Below are positions 48,561 through 60,989 of a stretch of 64,000 bases of DNA, piece after piece (position 1 is the first letter of the stretch; the number at the start of each line of letters is the position of its first letter). The translations under genes and the position numbers were made by a program. Source of the DNA: Aldrovandia affinis (taxonomy: Eukaryota > Chordata > Actinopteri > Notacanthiformes > Halosauridae). The stretch covers positions 2,855,367-2,919,366 of the forward strand of contig JAINUG010000072.1 of the NCBI GenBank assembly GCA_029706075.1. The letters are read 5' to 3'. Under the pieces are notes generated by a model. The model worked only from the letters and a program-made list of their open reading frames with translations. It ran no database searches and was not told where the DNA came from.

Positions 48561-50875
48561 GTTCAGCCTCCTGCGACACCTTAAGAAAGCTTTGTGCTCA
48601 CCTTCTCACAAATCCCAAAACATTTATACAGCTAGCTCGACAGAAAACCCATAAAACCACACAAAACGCTCTATCTGTGGGAGTCAGTGTAGGATTCTTG
48701 CACAAAACGCTCTATGGTGGAAGCGTCATCCTTAATATATTGAACGTATTGCTGTTTTTCCCCCTTCAGTATAATTGCATTTAATTGTAACAGTGTAATT
48801 AGTATAATATCAAAAAGAATCATCAAACATATTTTAACTCACACATATCACATGCTGACCTTTTCTATCAATTTCTTCCATTATTATGTTTTTATATTGA
48901 CAAAATTAATATAACATTAATTTACAACAAGTATAATTAATTGACATTTAATTACATAATTAATTTTATTTACAAGTAAAATGATCAGTTGTATGACATC
49001 TGGTATTTCAGTTTTCAGTTTCAGACATTGAATGTACTGCTTCTCAGATTTACATTTTATTGTTTTAGTACATAATCCAGGGCTTACCTAAATTTCATAA
49101 GGCATCATATGGCTGATACAATCAAATAAAGTTAATTAACAAAAAGAGAATTAGAAGGCATCCCGAAGCATCTAATTTCTGCAATTTTCTTTTGGCCATG
49201 TAAAATGTTGTCATTTCCATCTCAAAAAGGATCCATTCACTATACATTTATGATGTAGTGTTATAAGCCGCAAATAGAATTGTGTTGCATATCTTCAATG
49301 TCCACTGTGAAGTCCGTTGATGATGATGAATGTTCCTTTATATGCTTTTTCAGGCTTGCTGTTTGGCTCATCCAGTGAAGGCACTGTTCCAGTGTATGAA
49401 TGCACCCAACAGCCTGGTATTGGATCCAGACTGTGCCAGTGCACACTGTGGTCATCAGCCCTAAAGGCTGGCACATAATTGGCCGGTGCATTGAAGAGAG
49501 AGGATGGGTTATGGTCAGCGGGTTTGTCTGTGTGCCATCACGCACCTCCTCAGATCTCAGACCTCAGATATTCAAAAATGTTCTTTTACTTCACCAAAGC
49601 TGAACATCTGCAAAAGTGTCAAATATATTCTAATGCATTTCTGAACTAGTTTTTTTATTTCCCTGGGGCAACATTTATTCATCCATTATTCATACATCTT
49701 CAGTTAAACCCTAAATTAGCTGGAGATTTCCAAAAGGTGAATTAACCTACTGTGTGAGTGCTGAACAGCCAGGGTATGGTGACAATAACAGAGTGTATGC
49801 TTCCTTATCTTTAACTACTGCCATATCTCATGATATAGGCATATTTATCTTAAAGTATATTAAACTGAAGTGAAAAAAAATAATGTTGTATTTAAGGTGC
49901 GGCAGCTCTGAATTCTATGGTTTACTATTCATTGTTAATTATTCCCTTATAACAGGTTACTCCTCTGAAAGATAATAAGGAATAGAAGACTCCTAAATGC
50001 TGTACATTTTTAATTTAAATGATGAACTATTACTTAGGATAATCATTCTAATTCAAAGCTCTGTTTATAGATTAATTAAACAATGAACTGGTGGAATCTA
50101 CACACGAGTCATAACTAATGTTCTGGTAACTAAGACATGGTAATGATAAACAAAATTATAAATCATACACATACCTATGAGTGTAAGATCCCTACTTATA
50201 ATTAACAAAAAATATATTAGACATTACATTGAAAGTTACCGGCACAGATATGGAGATCAATGAATCAGATCTTATCAGAGAATTTCCAGCTTTAGCGCAA
50301 AGGAACAAATGAAAGGCTATAAAAAGCTAAGATGGAATGACACAAAACAACTTATTGAACTCTCCTTTCTGCTCCTCTCCGCTCCTCTCCACTCCTCTCC
50401 TCGGCACTCATATAAATACTTCACACAGTAGGGATTGTAGACGCTGACCCTGATTTGGTGATGCAGAGTTATAGCACTGAGAGGGCCAGGTGTATTTATG
50501 CCAAGGACTGGCTTATCTAAGGTCTGACAAAGTTCATTTTTCTAAAAAGCAGGAAAACAGGGCTAAGCACCACGACAGTATGACTAAGGGCATGCGTGTT
50601 TCTCTCAAGAAGCTGTAGGCACTCTATTATCTGTAATTAGTGGCAATTTCTCAAATGAACATGACCAATTATACAATTACATGCCAATCTGAATGTTGCT
50701 ACAAATTGACGTTATTTCAGAGAGGAGAGTTTCCTCTTATGGACAAGTTTTTACACCTCTACGACAAGTCATGAAAGAGGAAACAACAAATTATATGACA
50801 ATGATTAAATTCAACACCAAAATATAAAGTATTGCGCTCCCTTAACTGGCTTTTAAAAATCAAGGCATCCCATCA
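48561..50875. other. Long stretch without recognisable genes
   Basis: It includes AT-rich DNA at 48780-49000 and a short 'gctcctctcc' tandem at 50370-50402. No supported gene. Confidence 0.4.
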
Positions 50876-51003
50876 ATAATAATTTTGTTCTTTATCATTT
50901 TATTTTGCCTTTTGTCAAAAATATTTTCAAGTTTTTATATGTTTGTGCATTTAAAAACCCATTTCAACAATAATTTGGATGTTCTTTATCATTTTATTTT
51001 GTT
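50876..51003. repeat. Short direct duplication
   Basis: 'gttctttatcattttatttt' preceded by 'caataat'-like sequence occurs twice, about 94 bp apart. A (TTTTTAT)-rich spacer separates them. Confidence 0.75.
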
Positions 51004-51180
51004 CTCCCCGTTTAGGGTTTCTCCGTCAAAAAGACATGCATTTTTGGAGAGTCTAAATTGCTTTTGAGTTTCAATTGTTTTGGATTGGCGATATGTTTCC
51101 TGCCTCTCGCCCAGAACGCATTGGGAAGGCTCCAGCACCCCCCCGCGACCCTGACCATTTCAATGGATGGATGGATGGAT
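51001..51180 (+). repeat. 3' part of the fish tRNA-headed repeat
   Basis: 'gttctccccgt', 'aaaagacatgcat', 'gagtctaaattgc', then 'cctctcgcccagaacgcatt' and 'cccccccgcgaccctgac', ending in (ggat)n. This is the known continuation of the repeat whose head is at 599-835. Copies are truncated at opposite ends. Confidence 0.8.
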
Positions 51181-51998
51181 TTCTTTGCTTCAGGATGGGC
51201 ATGATATTTCCTACAGGAGTTTCAACAGGCATACAATATGACATTTGTTTATATGTATAATATATAATCACACTAATATCAAAACATACTGTTCCTCTAT
51301 GATTTGTCATAATTTAAAAACTAGGTATCCGAAAATATGACATTATTTATATAATATCAATGAGGAAGCGCATCAAACTGCAAGTGTATCACAGATGGCA
51401 GTGTCAAGCTGGTGCCTAGTTGTTGTGATTGTTTTTCAGAAGCTGAGTATGTTTGATGCACCTACCATGGATGTTTTAGTCGATATGCACATTTACAAAG
51501 GCTTGCATTTATTTTCAACTTATTTCAACTTCCAACGTAGTCAATCTCTAGGGTGTCAGGAAAGGAATATTTTAGTCTGAGACTAACTTCCTGGAATCTG
51601 TTTGGTTCTAGTAAGTTTCAGCCAACATTATGTTACAGGTCAGTGATTCAGTTGGCTTGAATCGCCAACCCACCTACGTAAGTTCATGATTCATCAGAAA
51701 AAATATGGAACTATCTATTGGTTTATTTGCAAAGCAGATCAATGGACGTGGGACAGACTTGATCTCACTATCGATGTATTAACCTGCTAGCTGTGACCGC
51801 TAGCATCAATGTGCAGCACCTGCATATGTGATACACAGCAGACATTTAGCACTAGAACGCTCCCACATGTCAGCTAAGGTGGACATGGAGGAATCATTTA
51901 AGACAATTAAACAGGGGCAAGGTTAAATGGAAACCAAAAGAGACAGTTTTGGAATTTGCCTGGGACACTAGGGAACCCTCTACTCTGAAATAAGTTAA
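51181..51998. other. Unannotated sequence
   Basis: No supported gene or repeat. Confidence 0.4.
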
Positions 51999-52440
51999 TG
52001 TGCTGGTCTGAGAGACCCCTCAGGTTTGCCCCTAGACCCAGAGATGAGAAGGCAGCCGCAGTTTCAAACACAGACGTTTATTTAACCAATGTGTACACAT
52101 AGACAGAGCCGTCCAAGGTCAAACCACAAACGTTCTGAAGACATCGTATCTTCGCACTCATTATAATAGAAACATTGGGGAATCTTCCCCCACCCCTTCC
52201 TTGTATGCCCTCCCACCTGTGTGTGGCATCATGAATACATTTGCATACATTTTATTCATCTGCTCATGGTCACCTCCGACTCTGGGCTGGGACCATCTCA
52301 GTTCGACCAATGTGGTACACTCAGGCCAGAAAAACCCCGCCCTTAAGGGTTAGAGGAAACCTGGGACAGGACATTCCCGAGATGATGACTGACCTGTCTT
52401 CAACCCCCAGGGTGAAAGTGACCCGGAGCACCCCAACACA
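51999..52440 (-). mobile_element. Possible solo LTR of an endogenous retroelement
   Basis: Bounded by TGTGCTGG and CCAACACA, an imperfect 8-bp TG...CA inverted pair. Read on the minus strand it has a GC-rich U3-like part and an AATAAA in 'ggttaaataaacgtc' (about 52080). A U5-like segment of roughly 80 bp ends in CA. No internal region, PBS or coding sequence flanks it. The flanking 4-6 bp do not form a clean target duplication, which weakens the call. Confidence 0.4.
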
Positions 52441-52574
52441 TAGATTATATTTAACATCCGTGTTCATTTGTCTTTATAATACACATAACAAAGATAATGA
52501 CTAGGCCCATGCCACCCTCCCTGGCGCCTCTTGAGGCTTGCGACCTAATCATACTGCAGAGAAGACAGAGTGTG

Positions 52575-52620
52575 ATATTATGTGTGTGCTCTAATATGTG
52601 TGTGCATGTGTGTGATTAGT
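52575..52620. repeat. Short TG-rich tract
   Basis: Interrupted (TG)n. Confidence 0.7.
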
Positions 52621-53495
52621 TTGGAATGGGCTAGTGTGCAGGACACATATACAGTAAGTGTAAAGATCAGTGGAAACAAACAGAACAGAACAAAGACAAA
52701 AATCTACTTTTGGTGTCCCATAATATATATATATATTTGTGGCCTTCAATTTCACCACTTCAAAGTGCCTTGGGATCTTTAATGACCATAGTGGATCTGG
52801 ACGTCTGTTTAGCATCTCATCTGAAAGAATGCTTTTTTCTGATAGTTTTGCCATTGTACACAAGTGTATCAACAGTGCCAAACCATCTTAAGGGAAAAAG
52901 AAAATTAAGTATATGAATTTGCAGATTTGCAGAATTGCAGAATATTTGCCTGCATTTCATGTTTCTTGAAGTCAGTTTACAAAAACAGCAGTACTCACCA
53001 CAATCTTTAGCAATAATAACCACGGCCAACAGCAACTAACAACAGCAAGATCAACCAAGGCAAGCGGCAACAACAACCTATCCATGTCTATAAATATCAA
53101 AATATCGGACTGTGGACCTAAAATTTGAAAGAATGAAAGCAGACTGCTCTAGTGCTCATTAACATGAAAGGATTCTGGTTCTGTGCTCGGCAGCCACCAT
53201 AGACAGTGTTTACCATAGTTCACTGGAAGTTCCACAAGGGATACTTCCAGGTCATCTCATCATCTGGATTCTTTCAGAAGGAAATAAGCGCAGCCACACG
53301 TCCAAAATGTTACCCATGCTCTCTCCATTCATCTGTTTATACCCAGCTCCTCCCCAGGCCGGTTTAAAGTTATTTATTTTCTACATGGATATTTATGTTT
53401 AACTTGTGCAGCGAATCACAGCGATTCTTCAGCCTGGCAGGAGGGCTCACTGAACTGAATATAGGCAGTAACTAGCTAGCTAGTGTTCACGGATA

Positions 53496-53558
53496 TTGCT
53501 TGCTAATTCAAGGCCTGGTAAGTGATTATCACTTACTAAGCCTTGTGTTAGCAAGCAA
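53496..53558. repeat. 63-bp near-perfect palindrome
   Basis: Arms 53496-53526 and 53528-53558 are complementary at 27 of 31 positions with a one-base centre (arms begin ttgcttgctaattcaaggcc). The flanks keep partial symmetry (ctagctagtg and actagcaac; ggatat and gatatc). Confidence 0.93.
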
Positions 53559-53847
53559 CTAGCAACAACCGATATCGATACCCAATGTCCGGTTCTCGCT
53601 GTTGTGTCTATGTGCCGCAATCTGCGAATTTGCTTGACTGCCGCTTTCCCCATTTGGAACTTCTGAAATATTTTTGAATATCGGTGCATGACGTGTTTGT
53701 TACGATGTGAGTGTAAAACAGAAATAGTTCCAGTTAGCTAATAATATATATTTTTTAATCCTAAATTCAGCAGGACGATCACTTGGAAATCAAAGGTAGT
53801 CCTTCTTAATTTTTAATCGTCTGAGATGATAGGACAACTGCTAATTT

Positions 53848-53999
53848 GGCCCCTGGTTAAAGCGTCTCAGAATAGGAGTGCTGAACTAGGATACGTTTTA
53901 CCCTGTTCATAGCCTAACCTTATCCATTATGAGCAAAAAGGGAAAACTGATCCTGGATCAGCACTCCTACTCTAAGATGCTTTATGAATACCGGCCCTG
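53848..53999. mobile_element. About 150-bp MITE with long imperfect TIRs
   Basis: The left arm includes 'agcgtctcagaataggagtg' and the right arm complement includes 'agcatcttagagtaggagtg'. Both are preceded by ggccc/gggcc-type ends. I recall the 'aggagtgctgatc' core as a common teleost MITE; the superfamily is not clear. Confidence 0.8.
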
Positions 54000-56991
54000 G
54001 ACCCACCTCTGGAGGGTGGCAACCCATGCCTTTACCCTGCTACAACCAGGGAGACAGTGTAAGACGTATTTTCCTTTACTTTTTGGGGCGGGGGGTTAAA
54101 TAATTGCAGGGAAGAACCTCCCTGGATGCAGGATCCTCACCAAAACCTTTTCATTGTACATGTGGTCTCATTAGGTAAGCAACTTGGCCTGTTTTAATTA
54201 TTATTTTTTATATGTCTCCTATTAAACCACACATCCTCATATTTTTTATGGATATTGCATCAGCCAGGCATAGTCCCAACACATCTTCCTGATGGTTGCA
54301 GTGGGCCGATGACTGGCAGAGGCCTGTGGTCTCTTTATTAATTAATGCAAGCATGCAAGACAGTTTGTAGTGCATATAACAGATAGGATATGACATCCAT
54401 TTGTACAATTCCCAACATCCCGCTCAACAGACCATCAGACACTCTTGCACACTCTTTCTCACATGCGTAGTCCATGCCACACATGTTCATATTTCATGTT
54501 TAGAAAGGGACATTATTTATATTTTTACCCTCCAAGCCACTTTCTACTTACATATTTGTGATTTTATTTGTTTGTTTACTTCACTTAATTTGTATTGCTG
54601 TGACACCGTCTGGTTCAAAAATCACTCACTCTCAATCCAGATAGCAAGACAAACATCACCTTTATAGCTTGAATGAGCATCCTTCAGGACAGCCAATCTA
54701 ATCTGCAAGTGATTCCCACACTATACTATATAAACAGAGAATATGCATGCTAAACAATAAAAAGCCATCAAAAAAATAGGAGAGAATGCAGCACACAGTA
54801 GGAGGGACTGGAAGTTTCAGAGAGAGCTCTTTAGATAAACAACAGTGAAAATAACCGAATACATAACGAAGAGCAGGCTGCATGTCTGTGGCCTGGATTC
54901 GGCCTTAACTTGCATTCACAATTAAAAGGAAGTTTTTTTCCCCCTTCATGAACAAAACAGAGTCTGAGGGTCGGCACTCCAGAATAGCTTTTTAATTTAT
55001 TTTAATGTATAATTTATTTATTTGCATGGCAACAAACAAGACACGTTTCAGCACTGCCAGGCCTTCATTAGGTTTTTTTACATTCCTCACAAATGAAATG
55101 AATGTGTTTGTAAAGAAAAACACTTATATTTCATTGCGAATCGAATTTAGGGGGGAATTTTGATCCACAGGCCTGTGTGATTCCGCCAGTCATGTTCCGT
55201 TACACGGACATGCGTTGTCCACAGGGCATCTGCCTCCCCTCGCCGCACGTCTTGCCGTGGGTCAACAGAAACAACAGCTGCTGTTTATGTTCCACTGTAC
55301 GGCAGGCCTCCAAAGAAGTGCAGATCACAGTGCTGCCCGGAGGTGCACTAGCAAGATTCACAGGTAGCGTCTCGGAGCCCACTGTCGAGCAAAGTGCAAA
55401 AGAATGACATGCTGGAAACATCCAGAGCTCTTTATATACAGGGAGATGAGTACCATAGTCTTACAGAATAATCAGCTTTAACTGTGACTCTTGTCACACC
55501 CATCAATATTTAAAATAAGACATTAAACAGCACATGGATGTGTATTGGGGCAATAGTTGAAAAATATTGAAACCAAAAAGAGAAAAAAATCCTACTGACT
55601 AAAAAACTGGTTAGCTCGATGCTAATAAATTATAGAGGGATATGTTTACACAGTCATTGCATTAGTCCGGCTTGTGCCTGCATTTAAACTGTGAAAAAGT
55701 CTACCTCGGTTGCCTGAGCAATCTGCACCCACTCTGAAAACATCTTGCTTGATCTGGGGAGATTGCAGGAGGCAGATGAGGCTAAGCCCCAGCAGGCCTT
55801 GGATTACACCCTCCAGAGGTAAAAAAAACCCTTAAATTGTTAACGGGTTGGAAATGAAAAAGGCTCAAAAGCTCCAGTCCGTAACTGTCTGCTTAGTTAC
55901 AGTCAAAGAGGAGCGCAGTGGTGGAGAAAGCTCGAGACAAACAATGGGAAGAAAAAACATGGCCTACTCTAATTAATAAAGGTTTCCCTGATGGCCAGTC
56001 CCTTTTTTACCTCCCAGTTAGGGCGCGGCTACTGAGACAGAGCCGCACACGCTTCGATTCCCCCTAATCGCTATATAGGGCGGGGTGAATTCCTCACTCT
56101 GCACATTATTTCACTTCAAAGATTTTTGGTTTTTTGCAGGAGGGTCTCTTAGGCTCCCTCCTCCTCTCCACAGAGTTTGCCTCGCATTGACAACTGCTGA
56201 TTACACATCCAGGTTTGCGTGAAAATTGCCATTAATAACCGATCCAGCTTACTCAACCTGCCATGTCTCTGGACAAAGGTGGTGGTACTGAAACCAATGT
56301 GCAGGACAGATAGGAACAGATGGTGACTATTATTGATAGCTGGTTAACATTCTTTCTTACTTTTTCCTTTTACTTGTGTCCTTGTGTGATTTGGTGGTGA
56401 CATAATATAATATTGAATGGTTTTTCATAAGAATATGTCTGTTATATGTAGTTCTTCTGACCTAATTAAAACTGCCGAATGAACTCTGTAGGAGCCTCTT
56501 CATTGGCCTCTTTCATCTGTATGGGCCACAGCCAAAATGACTACATTTTCCCACAAAAAGCATGGATTCCAGACAATGCAGTTTTCAGATCACTGTGTCC
56601 CCTCACAGCATAATGAACACATTGTTGACATGAAGGTAGAACCCAAAAGGTTGCTGTAACAGATTTGAATTAGTCATTCCCTGGTCCTGCATACTTTCTG
56701 TGTAATAGCATATACAGGCTCCTGTAATATCTAGATCAGACAACCAGAGATGAGTTATCAGTGCTTCATTGCCAATTAACTTCTGCTGATAATGATTCAC
56801 AATATTTCCATAATCCTGGCTGTTCTAAAATTTGGTGGACAGTGTATTGTAAAGATTAACGTGATGTACAGTGCATCTATGGCCAAATCAATTTGAAGAT
56901 TCTAAAATGACCATAGATATGTAGTATGAGCACCACCTGTACACATATAATTTCTACATTCTCTTGCTTGCATTTATGCATCCTATGCACA
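54000..56991. other. Long stretch, partly GC-balanced
   Basis: 55140-55420 and 55930-56300 are CpG-richer and may be conserved non-coding DNA. The frames there have no known domain. The rest is AT-rich without features. Confidence 0.35.
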
Positions 56992-57543
56992 GGAAACTGC
57001 AAAAATAATAGGAATAAAGGAAAACACGAGTAAATAAATGGTTCTGGCAGCTGTTATGGTGTGGAATGCATTTTCCTGGCATGGTTTAGGTCCACTCAAC
57101 CCCTTATAGGGCAAGGTACATACCAATAAATACAAAGCCATTCTGAGTGATCACTCTCATCCTATGGTGAAGCATTCTATCTTGATGGGAGTGGTCGCTT
57201 CCAGGATATCATTGCTCCATCCACAGGGCACAAGTGGTCACTGAATGGTTTGATGAGCATGAAAACAATATAAACCACATGCCATGGCTGTCTCAGTCAC
57301 CAGATCTCAACCCAATTGAACACTTATGGGAGATTCTGGAGTGGTGCCTGAGAGAGCGTTTTCCACCACCATCAACAAAACACCAAATGGTGGAATTTAT
57401 TGTGGAAGAATGGTGTTGCATCCCCCCAGAGTACCAGACACTTGTATCATCTATGCCAAAGCATATTAAAGCTGTTCTGGTGGCTTATAGTGGCCGAATG
57501 CCCTAATAACATCCTGGTCCTTATTTTGGCATTTACCTGTACA
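56992..57543 (+). mobile_element. Truncated Tc1-like transposon
   Basis: The left end 'aaactgcaaaaataatagga' and the right end 'tattttggcatttacctgta' are degenerate inverted repeats of the family seen at 15161 and 35603. Between them only the C-terminal half of the transposase remains. Confidence 0.85.
57045..57506 (+). pseudogene. Tc1 transposase C-terminal pseudogene
   Basis: Covers the catalytic half. 'VMVWNAFSWHGLGPL' is followed by a stop, then 'YKAILSDH', a frameshift, 'GSGRFQDIIAPSTGH', another frameshift, and finally a 90-codon open stretch with 'WLSQSPDLNPIEHLWEIL'. The second catalytic Asp site, normally QDDNAP, reads QDIIAP, so it is mutated. The final Glu in NPIEHLWE is kept. One stop and two frameshifts make it inactive. 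Confidence 0.88.
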
Positions 57544-57589
57544 TTTGTCTATACTAAATATGCATGGCACAGACATTTATATTTTACAA

Positions 57590-57803
57590 TTACATTTTAG
57601 GCAATCCTAATCCCAATCCTCCAGGGCAATTTACAGTTTAAATTTATTTACATACAATCCTGCATATTGTATTTTAAATCAATTAAATCAATTCAGGTTA
57701 AGTACATTGTTCCAGGGTACAACAGGCAGTGCCCCAGCAGGGACAGTGCAGTAAATGCAACCTCTCAAGAGTCAAGGTCCCTAACCATTACACTGCCATT
57801 TAA
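57590..57803 (-). repeat. tRNA-derived SINE with L2-type tail, copy C
   Basis: Minus-strand copy of the SINE at 34799 and 46634: 'ggcagtgtaatggttaggga' at its head, 'ggggcactgcctgttgtacc' in the body, and a badly decayed tail. It lies within 50 bp of the Tc1 relic. Confidence 0.8.
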
Positions 57804-58424
57804 ATTTCCCTCAAGTGTCCTCAACTTGTTATTTCTGTGTACATGCACTATGTAAGTTCATTGAGCTCAGCCTTATAAGGGAGTGGGGGGGAGCTTACCC
57901 CTGTTCTAGACGGTCGAAAATTTGATCTGATGCAACATTCAAAAAACTAACTGGCTTTGAAAGGGCTTTCAGAGGGGGCTGGCAGTATTCAGGTGGGCCC
58001 AAAAAATTGGACTAGCCTTGTTATTCAAGGAAAAATCAATGTTCCCTTGTTCAGGAGAACAAGCCATTTTATAATACATACACGTTGCCTGCTACTTTCA
58101 GAAATCGTGAGAATCAGCTGACAGTTGCAACTTAAGCTCCATCCTAACAAAGTTTAGAGACAACTGCGAGTAATCAGAAATAAATCTTGCTGCTGGTGTG
58201 AATTTCTCTCTGTGAACACCCAGCATGTTAGATATGAGAGAAGTATTAACTCTATAGCACAAGACACCTTTATGTGCCTAATTATTCACATCCTGCTATC
58301 TCTACCCCACTTAGCATTGTGCTAATTATTTAATATTCTTAATATATCGTACACTGCATGTGTATGTGCCAGCTGACTATGAATTATTCCATTGGGAACT
58401 TTGTGGACGTTAGGCTCAGACTGA

Positions 58425-58530
58425 GGGCCAGATTTACTAAAGTATTGCGACTGCTTTTCCAATACAAAAGCAGTCATTACAAGGTCGCAATATCTACGTC
58501 GGATTTACTAAACCGCCACAATGAGTCAAA
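58425..58530. repeat. Possible fragment of a MITE
   Basis: 'gggccagatttactaaag' and an internal echo 'cggatttactaaaccgc' suggest one end of a repeat with related words at 36540. No matching opposite end was found. Confidence 0.25.
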
Positions 58531-60740
58531 TTGCTATTAGAATGTAATTTGTGGGAGTTAAGTCACTTTGCCACTTTCCTTTAGATGAATAGTTAAATCT
58601 GTTCATGCATATGTATACCTGGGGTGAACATGGTAAAACAGCGTACTAGTGTATTTTATGAGTGCAGATTATCACCTAGGCATTTCACAATTCCCTTTTT
58701 GTATTGTACTTTCCGAGATGCTAGTCACTGTCCTAGTGATGCAAAACAAATAATCATAAATGTTGTTGCAAAGTAGGCTACCCGTGTTCACATCATGACA
58801 GCTTTATTTTCAGTAATACCTGTATGTACAGACAGTCAGAATTTTTTATACATATTGTATATAGGATACATATTTTTATTTGAGTCTTCTGTATGTGACT
58901 CTGTGTAGTCTACATGAGTATAAATGGAGTGGGCAGGGTAAAAGTCCTAAAATTACGTCAAATTTTGTCCTCAACTTCGACTTTGATAATTAATTGCATG
59001 TGATATTTTTTCTTTGTTTTTATGTCTTACTAGTGAGTTCAGCAATCACTTCAAAAGAACTTCTGAAAAATGTTTGTGGAAAAACTACTACAATTTTAAA
59101 GGTAATATTAAGCACCAAGGCATAACAGATGCAGCACATAATATCACAGCTGCAGCTCCAGCAGAGTCACAAGTGTTGTGGACACGTACATCGGCACCGT
59201 ACGTCTCAGCTGGCAGCCTTCTCAGGCATGCCCACATCCAGGCACCCCTGCCAGGTCCCCAGGTGTCAGGTGTTCCTACGCAATGAAGCAGCCGCTCAGA
59301 TGTGCAGGTGTTTGCAAGACACTCCGGGCCAAGGGGTCTCACCCACTCTTTGTGTTTGCGTGCTCTGAAATGTAGTGCCATTGTTCTTTCTCCCTTTCTG
59401 AGAATAATGATAATGTGATTATAGCAATTCATATGAAAGACAGCCCCTCGACACCATTAATTTCCATTCAACTTAATTTCATTTCGTCGTGCTTCTGTTC
59501 AGGCAGCAACCTTCATAATCATGTTTAAATAAAACGTTTCAGAACACCCACGCACCGATTAACAAAAAATTACAACCTGTGAACTCATTCTCGACCAGCT
59601 TATTTTCTGAGCTCCAAATTAAGAATTAATAACACCCTGTTCGGTTTCTTGAGTTTGTTGGTGACTCCATGAAAGATGTTGCATAATTAACTGACCACTG
59701 GGAAATTAGGTGTGGCCTTAAGAAAATGGTCATTGTGATCCACTTCAGCCAATTGTTGAGATGGTGTTTTTTATTTAGTTTTTAGCAGTGGTCAGTGGTC
59801 AGTGGGCAAGACGTTTCCTTCAACATAGCATTATCTGAGTTCAAGGCCGTGTACCACTTCATCATGTAAAAAAATCCCTTTTGTTAGAGAATCTGTCTAA
59901 TTAATGTTCTTTAGTATGAAAAGGACTATTGTGGTAAAAACTCATTTTCTACACGACAATGGGATCAATGTCTTCAATTCATATCAAAGATAAAGCAAAC
60001 AAATAGAATACAATCTGACATAATGAAATTGAAATTAAATCAATCATGGGGATAAAGCTCCTCTTTAATCATCAAAAATAAATGTAAAGGCAATTCAAAT
60101 GGCATATCATTACAATTACATTACACAGTATTGGCCTCCTGTGGAGTCACGCTCCTTGGAGTATCTAAGTGGTTAAATGACAGTTATCCATTTCCAGTGC
60201 TTTCACATCGACTTCCCTTTCATTGAACAATCCAAATAAATCAACTGACAAGCCTGGAAATAAGGTTATATGTGGGGTCGGTGCCAGGCTGGTGCTGAAG
60301 CATCCCCAAGAATTGGCATAGCACCCCCATAGCACCTCTATGAATTTCATTGTTTTTCCATTTTCAGTTAGTTTGCTCTGGCAAACTAGAATGTGTCACA
60401 CATTTAAGATGGATTTGAGCTGACTTTCATGGTAAATATGTTTTTAAATCCCCCCCCCCACCTGCCATTCATCTGCAAGCACCTGCATGCAATGATAAAG
60501 CATCCCCACTCTAAAATCTCTGAAGTCGCCCCTGGTTATGCAAAGCAGTTACTTTGGGTAATCGCCATATAGTATATGGAGCCAATGCATGACTGATATG
60601 AACAAATAACTTTTCTCTTTAGCACTAAAACTCCTTGGTAGGTTAGGACCTATGGGTTGTTGAAGACATTAGAGCTGCCCACTTTAAGTGGTTCAGAAAG
60701 TCTCCTTACCCCACCCACTTCATGGTCCCAGCCTCTGATT
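58531..60740. other. Long stretch without recognisable genes
   Basis: No supported gene. Overlapping frames near 59014-59432 lie in a GC-richer patch and have no known domain. A C run sits at 60452-60461. Confidence 0.4.
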
Positions 60741-60989
60741 TAAGAACATAAGAACATAAGAATACACAATGACAAGAACGAGCCGTTCGGCCCATCTAGG
60801 CTCGTCATGTCCTGATCTAAAGAGTATCTAGTACTACATCTAGCCTGGACTTGAATAGCCCAAGTGTTTCTGCCTCTACTACCCAACCTGGCAAGCTGTT
60901 CCAGACATTGACAACTCTCTGTGTAAAGAAAAACTTCCAAAAATCTGTGCGAAATTTGCCTTTAACTAATTTCCACCTGTGGCCTCTTG

